From NCBI GenBank assembly GCA_029265255.1, contig JAJUJQ010000031.1, positions 1-10,505 on the forward strand: a DNA stretch of 10,505 nt. Direction: 5' to 3'. The position numbers were made by a program, and so were the translations under genes. The notes below the pieces were generated by a model. That model was not told the DNA's origin and made no database searches. It saw only the letters and a program-made list of their open reading frames with translations. How positions within the stretch are numbered: position 1 is the first letter of the stretch; the number at the start of each line of letters is the position of its first letter. The stretch comes from Spirochaetota bacterium (GTDB lineage Bacteria; Spirochaetota; Spirochaetia; Treponematales; Rectinemataceae). Below are positions 1 through 5,343 of the stretch, one piece after another.

Positions 1-303
1 AAGCCGGTCGATACGGTTTTGGATGGTGGCGCAGGATGCGGCGAAGTATCGGGACAGGGCACGGATGCTCATGGACGAGCTGAGGAGCAGTTCGAGCTTG
101 GGGTAGGAGAGAGTGCGTTTGGCGAAGTAATCGAGGCTGAAGGTTTGGGTCGAGAAGTAGGTGTGGCAGGCGCGACACCGGAAACGCTGGACCTTGCCGA
201 AGGTCTTGGTCAGGTAGAATCCTGCCGCCACATACCACTTCTCGGCGGGTGCCTGGTGATGGTAACCACAGTCCTTGTTCGGACAGAAAGGAATTGGGTG
301 CAT
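1..303 (-). CDS. Transposase-like zinc-ribbon/HTH protein, N-terminal part (cut by window edge)
   Basis: Reading the minus strand from ATG at 303 gives 101 uninterrupted codons that run off the left edge, so the C-terminus is missing. The start is well supported: AAGGAGG lies 8 nt upstream. Seen in the protein: Cys7-x4-Cys12 near the start, then Cys43-x2-Cys46 followed by an aromatic-Ser (TYFS), which together make a zinc ribbon. Around residues 78-101 is a helix-turn-helix-like stretch (SIRALSRYFAAS then TIQNRIDRL). A zinc ribbon followed by HTH is the usual N-terminal layout of IS1/IS1595-type and related transposases, whose DDE catalytic domain would lie outside this window. I therefore infer a mobile-element gene, but a zinc-ribbon regulator cannot be excluded. 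No terminal inverted repeat can be recognised without the other end. Confidence 0.72.
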   Translation of the reverse strand, partial: MHPIPFCPNKDCGYHHQAPAEKWYVAAGFYLTKTFGKVQRFRCRACHTYFSTQTFSLDYFAKRTLSYPKLELLLSSSMSIRALSRYFAASCATIQNRIDRL

Positions 304-311
304 TGGAAGTT

Positions 312-318
312 CCTCCTT
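312..318 (-). promoter_or_regulatory. Shine-Dalgarno site of the transposase-like gene
   Basis: AAGGAGG on the minus strand, 8 nt before the ATG at 303. It is one of the strongest ribosome-binding sites in the window. It argues that the minus-strand frame is the real gene here, not the open plus-strand frame opposite. Confidence 0.7.
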
Positions 319-415
319 CTGCTTCTCCAACGCACCAAACCGCAGCTTTTGCTTCATCTTTCTCTGCAGGCTTCGAGACAGTGTATAAGGAATGCCATAA
401 TTCATATCAATGAGG

Positions 416-421
416 TATACT
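416..421 (+). promoter_or_regulatory. Possible -10 element of the lipoprotein gene
   Basis: TATACT (5 of 6 matches to TATAAT) lies 8 nt before the ATG at 430, with no good -35 partner at 16-18 nt. If used, transcription would start almost at the initiation codon. It sits inside a small inverted repeat, ATGAG-5 nt-CTCAT (410-424). GAGG at 412-415 is an alternative, weak ribosome-binding site 14 nt from the ATG, and the two readings exclude one another. Confidence 0.22.
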
Positions 422-429
422 CATTAACA

Positions 430-1584
430 ATGAACACAGTCTTTCGTTCGATGCGGGCGTGGGTATGCCTGCTCGTCGTCCTCCTTGTCGGCTGTTCCGC
501 CTCCACCGAGGGGGCGAAGACGCACATACGCTTCGACCTCGGCTACGGAAAGTCCGATTCTTCGCTCGACATGTCCGGTGGAGAAAGGGTCGCGATAGCT
601 GTTTCGCTCAAAAAGGGAATATTCCATCTTTTGAGTCGCGCAGAGGCAAAGATTCTGCGCGTCTCGTCCTATGGCCAGACATTGGCGATGTGGTACGATC
701 CTAGGAGGGGCAGCGCGCCGCTCGTGTTGAAGGATGTGCAGAGCACTGATCTTTCTGTGGAGAAGGAACTTGGGCGTTTTGCCGTACAGGTCTCCTTCAG
801 CGATCCCTGGCCGATGGCGGCGGACTCTAGGCAGCTATTGTATGTGGCTGACGGTGGGTTCGTCAGGCGATTCGATTCCGATGGAAGAGAGATGCAGCCC
901 CTTGGTCGTGAAGGCGTTGGGGGGTCGAGCTTCCCGCTCATCATGGCCCTCGACACCGTGGAAAACGACGATCTTGCGGTGCTCTGTGCCTCCGAATCCG
1001 AGACTTTTGTCTACTTTTATGACAAAAACGGAATATTCCTGCATGTTTTAAAGTTGAACAACCAGGCTATGCCCGTGCCCTCATCCATCCTTGAAAAGAA
1101 TCAGAACACGAGGGGCTCCCGCGTCATCGCTTCGCTGGAATCCATATCGCCGAGCTACTCCGGGGGGACGATGATCGTCGCGCTGAAAATCAACTACTAT
1201 CTGGAAAAATATGATCCCGATTCCGGAGAGAGCCTCTCGATCGATCCTGTCGGTGGCTGGATCGTCGAGATCGATGCGAAAAATGGCAAAACGCTGGGCT
1301 CCTTTCCTCTCCAGAGCAGCATCAACGATCTTGGCGTCGATCAGCAGCTCATTGCTGCTCGGGCCGACAGCATCATCAGCATTCGCTGGCAGGAGGATGG
1401 CGTGGGTGGTGAAGTTTTTCGGTATAACCTGAAGGGAAAGGTGATCGGGAAGCTATATTTCGTGGTGCCCGATCCAGAGGCGAAGCTTGTGACGATGACC
1501 GTTGGCGATGACGGATACCTCTACATCCTCGGTCAGCTTCCTTCCAGCGTGAGGATGTATGCGTGGAAACTTCCGGGCATGTGA
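430..1584 (+). CDS. Predicted lipoprotein with beta-propeller-like repeats
   Basis: A 384-aa protein beginning with a lipoprotein signal peptide. It has basic residues (R6, R9), a hydrophobic core at about residues 11-20 and the canonical lipobox L19-V-G-C22, so the mature protein should be lipid-anchored at Cys22. The frame is open upstream to position 19, but that part lies antisense to the transposase-like gene and the signal peptide would be buried, so I start at 430. ATG 451 (M8) is an alternative giving the same lipobox. The mature part has short strand-rich units such as LYVADGGFVRRFDSDGREM, FVYFYDKNGIFLHVLKL and GWIVEIDAKNGKTLGSF. These resemble NHL/WD-like propeller blades, a fold used for binding rather than catalysis. 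The specific function is unknown. Bacterial propeller lipoproteins often serve in envelope assembly, but nothing here proves that. It lies 56 bp before the NAD(P)HX repair gene and could be co-transcribed with it. Confidence 0.85.
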   Translation: MNTVFRSMRAWVCLLVVLLVGCSASTEGAKTHIRFDLGYGKSDSSLDMSGGERVAIAVSLKKGIFHLLSRAEAKILRVSSYGQTLAMWYDPRRGSAPLVLKDVQSTDLSVEKELGRFAVQVSFSDPWPMAADSRQLLYVADGGFVRRFDSDGREMQPLGREGVGGSSFPLIMALDTVENDDLAVLCASESETFVYFYDKNGIFLHVLKLNNQAMPVPSSILEKNQNTRGSRVIASLESISPSYSGGTMIVALKINYYLEKYDPDSGESLSIDPVGGWIVEIDAKNGKTLGSFPLQSSINDLGVDQQLIAARADSIISIRWQEDGVGGEVFRYNLKGKVIGKLYFVVPDPEAKLVTMTVGDDGYLYILGQLPSSVRMYAWKLPGM

Positions 1585-1590
1585 GTTCGC

Positions 1591-1619
1591 TTGCCGCATA
1601 GACGCGAAGTGGGTATAGT
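1591..1619 (+). promoter_or_regulatory. Candidate sigma70-type promoter of the nnr gene
   Basis: TTGCCG (1591-1596), a 17-nt spacer and TATAGT (1614-1619) match the sigma70 consensus at 4 of 6 and 5 of 6 positions. A start near 1626 would give a leader of about 15 nt that just contains the GGAGG at 1626-1630. It sits entirely in the 56-bp gap after the lipoprotein gene, so the repair gene and the Nudix gene may form their own transcription unit. Called by eye only. Confidence 0.45.
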
Positions 1620-1640
1620 GAAGCCGGAGGTCTTTTCAGA

Positions 1641-3290
1641 ATGCGTCCCCTTCTGTCGACTTCTCAATCTCTCGAACTCGATGCGTTCACCAGAGCCATG
1701 TTTGATTTTTCCTCTGACAATCTTATGGAGATTGCTGCGATGCGTCTTTGGCAGGTGCTGAAGCGCGAGGTGGTGCAGAAAAGGTTGGCACGAATACCAT
1801 CGACGCAGGCGTCGATGGTGGCGGTGTGCGGCAAAGGCGACAATGCGGGCGATGCGCTCGCGCTGCTGAGGCATGCGAGGCTCGAGGGATTTCTGCATCT
1901 CTCTGCCCTCGTCCCTGGGGATGATGTGATGAAGGAGAATGCTCGATTGAATCTCCGTCGCGCCGAACGGTGCGGCATTGAGGTTATCCGGTATGAGAGT
2001 GCCGAAGAAGCGCCATCCCTCCTGGAAATGCTTTCCCGACAGGATATCGTGCTCGATGCAGTGCTTGGCACGGGCGTGCACGGGCCTGCAAAGGGTACTG
2101 CGTCAGGCGCGATACAGATGCTTAGAAGCCTGGCCAGTGCGCGGACTGACCGAACGGGCAGTGTCGACGGAACTCCCTGCATCGTGGCCGTCGATATCCC
2201 CTCGGGGTTGGGCGACGACTGGCAGTCGGACTATCCGATCGTTCACGCCGATGCGACGCTCTGCATAGAGCCGATAAAAGAGGCGCTCTATATGCCAGCA
2301 GCAAGGCCATATGCAGGCGATATTCTTCCGGTCGGCGGCATTTTCCCTCTCTGGACAGAGAGGGCTAGATCGCTCGTCTGGCTCCTCGGGGATGACGATG
2401 TCGGCAGCTTTTTGCCACCCATCTCGCGCTGGGCCCACAAGATGCAGCGGGGGCGGGTTGCGGTTCTCGCGGGAAGTCGGAGCGGAGCCGGGGCTGCGCT
2501 CCACTGTGTGCGCGGCGCGGCTGCTGCAGGCGCGGGGTACATTGGGCTCTACTGTGATGAAGAGCTCTTTTCTTCGTATCTCGCTGCGGCGGGGGACCTG
2601 GCGATAGTGCGCGTGCTCTCGCAAGAGTCGTTCTCTCCTGAGTCATGGGATGCGATCGTCGTAGGACCTGGCTGGGGAACCGACGATGGAAGGAAAGCAC
2701 AGCTCGAAAGACTGCTGTCCGCCGATACAGCCCTGATCCTCGACGCGGACGCAGTGCGTCTCTTTGCAAGAATCGTAGGCGAGACTCCGGCCCGCGTTTT
2801 CAAGGCGCCCCTTATCCTTACCCCTCATCCAGGCGAATTTCGGGACCTTGCTGCGTTCCTCGGCCAAGCACAGACGGATCAGGTCAGGAATGCTTCGGAG
2901 ACAGTCCGACAATCGGTCGCTCTTGCACAGAAATTCGGTCTTGTCCTTGCCTTAAGGGCGTCGACGACGCATATCGCATTCCCAGACGGAAGTTGTGCCG
3001 TCTTTGACGGAAGCGCTTCAGGCCTGGGAATAGCAGGATCTGGCGATGTGCTGTCCGGTCTCGCGGGTGGACTTCTCGCCCGCTGGACAGCCCTCTCAAG
3101 GGAGCGAGGGAAGGGGTGGCTCGGCGAAGATGGTACCCCATTCCATACTCCTCTGGCTCGGGCGATACTTGGTGCCGTGCTTGTTCATGGCATTGCAGGC
3201 AGGCAGCTCTCAGCGACGAAGGGGTGGTTTACCCCCGCCGATCTTGCACAGGCCTGTGTATCTCTCACCGCAGAGGGGGACCATGGATGA
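1641..3290 (+). CDS. nnr: Bifunctional NAD(P)H-hydrate epimerase / ADP-dependent dehydratase
   Basis: A 549-aa fusion of the two enzymes that repair NADHX and NADPHX in the cytoplasm. The N-terminal epimerase (YjeF_N type, about 1-235) interconverts R and S hydrates. The C-terminal dehydratase (ribokinase-like, about 255-545) restores NAD(P)H from the S form at the cost of ADP (or ATP). Seen in the epimerase half: GKGDNAGD (64-71), DAVLGTG (139-145) and VDIPSG (184-189). In the dehydratase half: GPGWG (342-346), DADAV (368-372), LTPHPGE (393-399) and AGSGD with catalytic Asp469. The first glycine motif departs from the usual GxGNNGGDG, and the usual LKG before the last motif reads LRAS (438-441). 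Length and domain order match the E. coli Nnr/YjeF type. GGAGG lies 10 nt before the ATG. The stop overlaps the next gene's start as ATGA, implying translational coupling. Confidence 0.95.
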   Translation: MRPLLSTSQSLELDAFTRAMFDFSSDNLMEIAAMRLWQVLKREVVQKRLARIPSTQASMVAVCGKGDNAGDALALLRHARLEGFLHLSALVPGDDVMKENARLNLRRAERCGIEVIRYESAEEAPSLLEMLSRQDIVLDAVLGTGVHGPAKGTASGAIQMLRSLASARTDRTGSVDGTPCIVAVDIPSGLGDDWQSDYPIVHADATLCIEPIKEALYMPAARPYAGDILPVGGIFPLWTERARSLVWLLGDDDVGSFLPPISRWAHKMQRGRVAVLAGSRSGAGAALHCVRGAAAAGAGYIGLYCDEELFSSYLAAAGDLAIVRVLSQESFSPESWDAIVVGPGWGTDDGRKAQLERLLSADTALILDADAVRLFARIVGETPARVFKAPLILTPHPGEFRDLAAFLGQAQTDQVRNASETVRQSVALAQKFGLVLALRASTTHIAFPDGSCAVFDGSASGLGIAGSGDVLSGLAGGLLARWTALSRERGKGWLGEDGTPFHTPLARAILGAVLVHGIAGRQLSATKGWFTPADLAQACVSLTAEGDHG

Positions 3291-3739
3291 GATGCCGAAT
3301 GATGGACGACAGACAAAAAGACAGCCCACAAGGCTCGCTGTTGCGTTCGGTCGCCGGTATTGCTGTTCGGCGTGGGCTATTCTTTGTTGCCCGACGTAAA
3401 CGGGATGCAACCGAAATGAGCCAACGCTGGGAATTTCCTGGTGGGAAGGTCGAGGCTGATGAATCGGATGAAGCGGCCCTTGCGCGCGAATTTCTTGAGG
3501 AATTCAACGCGCCCATCACGGTGATTCGCTTTTTGGGCGAGAGCGTGTTTGCCAACAAAGGGAAGGTGCGCGCGCTTGCAGCCTGGGAAATTTCTCTAGA
3601 ACCAGTGCACATCTCAATGTTGAATGAGCATTCCGAAGCTGCCTGGTTACCGCTCGACGCCATTGTGGAGATGGATCTCGCAGACTCAGACAGGGCGCTG
3701 ATACCCATCCTGCAGGCATCGATCAAAGACAATCAGTAA
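3287..3739 (+). CDS. Nudix hydrolase, MutT-like
   Basis: A 150-aa Nudix protein. The signature starts at Gly53 (GGKVEADE at 52-59) and continues with R67-E68-F-L-E71-E72, which supplies the metal-binding glutamates. The preceding RWEFPGGKVE (47-56) is typical of the MutT/CTP-pyrophosphohydrolase branch, which hydrolyses oxidised or non-canonical NTPs to NMP and pyrophosphate. The glycine normally found two residues after the EE pair is Asn74 here. I chose ATG 3287 because it overlaps the nnr stop as ATGA and has a purine-rich AGAGGGGGA just upstream. ATG 3299 or 3302 would remove 4-5 residues without touching the domain. The open frame back to 3116 lies inside nnr and is not used. The 3' end overlaps the convergent xseB gene by 17 nt. 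Substrate is inferred from motif style only, hence no gene symbol. Confidence 0.9.
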   Translation: MRCRMMDDRQKDSPQGSLLRSVAGIAVRRGLFFVARRKRDATEMSQRWEFPGGKVEADESDEAALAREFLEEFNAPITVIRFLGESVFANKGKVRALAAWEISLEPVHISMLNEHSEAAWLPLDAIVEMDLADSDRALIPILQASIKDNQ

Positions 3740-4022
3740 CCTGCTCGTCGCTGCCTTCCTCAGAATCCTGCTGTTGCCCGCCTTCCGGCACCACAAAATC
3801 AGCGGTGCGAGGAGAATTCAAATCCCCCGTTTCGACATCTTCAAGGCTGTTGAGAAGGATTTCCACCTTGCCCTGCAGTGCGTCGAGCTCTTTCTTCAAC
3901 TCGCGGGCGAGGGAAACACCTTCCTCGAAGAGGCTGAAGGATTGTTCGAGCGGGATGTCGGCGTTCCTCATCTGCTCAGCAATCTGCTCCAACCGCTCCA
4001 TCTTTTTTTCAAAGTCTTTCAT
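3723..4022 (-). CDS. xseB: Exonuclease VII small subunit
   Basis: A 99-aa protein with the XseB helical hairpin at about residues 3-58. FEKKMERLEQIAEQM, then DIPLEQSFSLFEEGVSLAREL and KVEILL, follow the family pattern closely. XseB binds the long C-terminal helices of XseA to form exonuclease VII, which cuts single-stranded DNA processively into short oligonucleotides in mismatch and damage repair. ATG 4022 is the start: AAGGAG is 8 nt upstream and the family begins here. An ATG at 4055 would only add 11 residues from inside xseA. The start overlaps the xseA stop by 14 nt. Residues 60-99 form an acidic, Gln/Ser-rich tail not seen in short XseB proteins (usually about 75-85 aa), so the protein is longer than typical. 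Its stop lies 17 nt inside the Nudix gene on the other strand. Confidence 0.93.
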   Translation of the reverse strand: MKDFEKKMERLEQIAEQMRNADIPLEQSFSLFEEGVSLARELKKELDALQGKVEILLNSLEDVETGDLNSPRTADFVVPEGGQQQDSEEGSDEQVTDCL

Positions 4023-5262
4023 GCCAATCGCTCCTTGTGCCCTGAATCGAGGCATCCGCTTCGCCTTCGTAGAAGAGAATATGCACGGTGTCGCCGGCAG
4101 TCAGTGTTTTGGCGGAACGAACTATTTTCATTTCAGCGTTCTGCTCGTCGTGCTGCGCGACTGAGGGCTTCGTCACGACCGAAAAGCCACGCTTCATGAT
4201 TGCCCTAGGATTGGAGAGTTCGACAACGCGCTGCGCGAGGGCTAGACGGGTCTTCTCCACATCCATGCTTTTCTGCATGCCTTGCCGGATGATCTCCACC
4301 GCGGTGTCGAAGCGCTGGACGAATGAGAATTGTCGCCGAGCGAGGAACCCTTCCATGGCTCGGGGTGAGACGCCGGAGATTCTCTGCCGTGCGTACGAAA
4401 GCGCCTGTTGCATCGACTGTGTGAGCAAAGTCTGGAAATGGGTCATCTCTTTGTAGATCATTCCGAGCTCACTGCACGCCATCTCCGCGGCCGCAGATGG
4501 AGTCGGAGCGCGGAGGTCTGCCGCATAGTCTGACAGGGCCCAGTCCGTTTCGTGCCCTACGGCGCTGATCACGGGGATATCCGAAGATGCGATGGCCCGA
4601 ACTACGATTTCTTCCGAAAAAGGCAGAAGGTCCTCTATGGAGCCACCTCCTCGGCCCACAATCAGCACCTCGGCGAGATTCCAGCGATTCGCCTGGCGAA
4701 TGCGTGAGGCTATCGAGAATGCGGCCTCATCTCCTTGGACCAAGGTTGGCAGCACGAGAATGCTGACTTTGGGATTTCGCCTGCGGAGTATGCGGATGAT
4801 ATCACGCACGGCCGCACCTGTGGGGCTCGTCACCACGGCGACCCGTGAGGGAAAGCGGGGAATGGGCTTCTTTTTCGATTCATCGAACAGACCTTCCCTT
4901 GCGAGCCTCTGCTTGCGTTCTTCGAGCATTGCGAGGATCTCGCCGAGCCCTGCCTTCCTCATACTCCTTGTGATGAGCTGGTACTGCCCTCTTCCCGGGT
5001 AGACTGAAATGCCTCCTCTTGCCCACACTTTCATGCCATCCTTGGGGACAAAGGAAAGAGTGAGCATGTCGCGGCGGAACATGACGGCCTGGAGAACTGC
5101 CTGCTCATCCTTGAGCGAAAAGTAGAGGTGGCCGGATGCAGCCGTCTTACAGTTGGAGATTTCACCTTCGACGGTTATGTCGGGATATTTATTTTCAAGG
5201 TCATCTCTTATGAGAGATGTAATCTGGGAGACCGTGAAGGGTGAGACGGTTTCGAATCGCAT
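4009..5262 (-). CDS. xseA: Exonuclease VII large subunit
   Basis: A 417-aa catalytic subunit of exonuclease VII, acting on single-stranded DNA in the cytoplasm. The N-terminal OB fold (about 1-105) contains VEGEISNCKTAASGHLYFSL (31-50) and YPGRGQYQL (88-96). The catalytic domain (about 125-265) has the signature RGGGSIEDL (204-212) followed by AVGHETDWALSDYAADLRAP (234-253). A helical region (about 262-345) is the XseB-binding arm. NPRAIMKRGFSVV (351-363) and GDTVHILFYEG (390-400) form the C-terminal cap. The length is slightly below the 440-460 aa usual in other bacteria, mainly because the helical arm is short. The ATG at 5262 has no visible Shine-Dalgarno sequence, unlike most genes here. 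xseB follows with a 14-nt overlap, so both subunits come from one message. The helicase gene is divergent, 81 bp away. Confidence 0.96.
   Translation of the reverse strand: MRFETVSPFTVSQITSLIRDDLENKYPDITVEGEISNCKTAASGHLYFSLKDEQAVLQAVMFRRDMLTLSFVPKDGMKVWARGGISVYPGRGQYQLITRSMRKAGLGEILAMLEERKQRLAREGLFDESKKKPIPRFPSRVAVVTSPTGAAVRDIIRILRRRNPKVSILVLPTLVQGDEAAFSIASRIRQANRWNLAEVLIVGRGGGSIEDLLPFSEEIVVRAIASSDIPVISAVGHETDWALSDYAADLRAPTPSAAAEMACSELGMIYKEMTHFQTLLTQSMQQALSYARQRISGVSPRAMEGFLARRQFSFVQRFDTAVEIIRQGMQKSMDVEKTRLALAQRVVELSNPRAIMKRGFSVVTKPSVAQHDEQNAEMKIVRSAKTLTAGDTVHILFYEGEADASIQGTRSDWHERL
4031..4036 (-). promoter_or_regulatory. Shine-Dalgarno site deciding the xseB start
   Basis: AAGGAG, inside the 3' end of xseA, with an 8-nt spacer to the ATG at 4022. 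It favours that ATG over the one at 4055 and allows xseB to be re-initiated by ribosomes finishing xseA. Confidence 0.7.
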
Positions 5263-5268
5263 GGCAAC

Positions 5269-5297
5269 ATTTTAGCAGAAAGCACCGCCGATAGGAA
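5269..5297 (-). promoter_or_regulatory. Possible xseA promoter, leaderless arrangement
   Basis: On the minus strand TAAAAT (5274-5269; 5 of 6 matches) is separated by 17 nt from a poor -35, TTCCTA (5297-5292). Only 6 nt lie between TAAAAT and the xseA ATG, so transcription would begin at the start codon itself. The absence of a Shine-Dalgarno site before xseA is consistent with this. Confidence 0.3.
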
Positions 5298-5330
5298 TGT
5301 CGGATACTGGCGAAAGTTCTCCTCTGACGC

Positions 5331-5336
5331 TACACT
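5331..5336 (+). promoter_or_regulatory. Possible -10 element of the helicase gene
   Basis: TACACT (4 of 6 matches to TATAAT) ends 7 nt before the ATG at 5344, with no clear -35. Like the xseA case opposite, its position predicts a start at or next to the ATG, and no Shine-Dalgarno site is visible. Weak by itself. Confidence 0.18.
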
Positions 5337-5343
5337 TGATCCT

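Noticed and set aside
410..424. ATGAG-5 nt-CTCAT inverted repeat before the lipoprotein gene
   Set aside because: Five-base arms are too short to call an operator; noted only because it overlaps the possible -10.
19..429. Upstream 137-codon extension of the lipoprotein reading frame
   Set aside because: It lies antisense to the well-supported minus-strand zinc-ribbon gene, would bury the signal peptide, and its sequence is Gly/Glu-rich with no recognisable domain.
1533..2182. Minus-strand frames of 172 and 182 codons within nnr
   Set aside because: Mutually overlapping, Arg/Ser/His-rich, no motif, and opposite the conserved epimerase motifs.
3116..3286. 57-residue N-terminal extension of the Nudix gene
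   Set aside because: It lies wholly inside the 3' part of nnr in another frame; the ATGA overlap gives a natural start.
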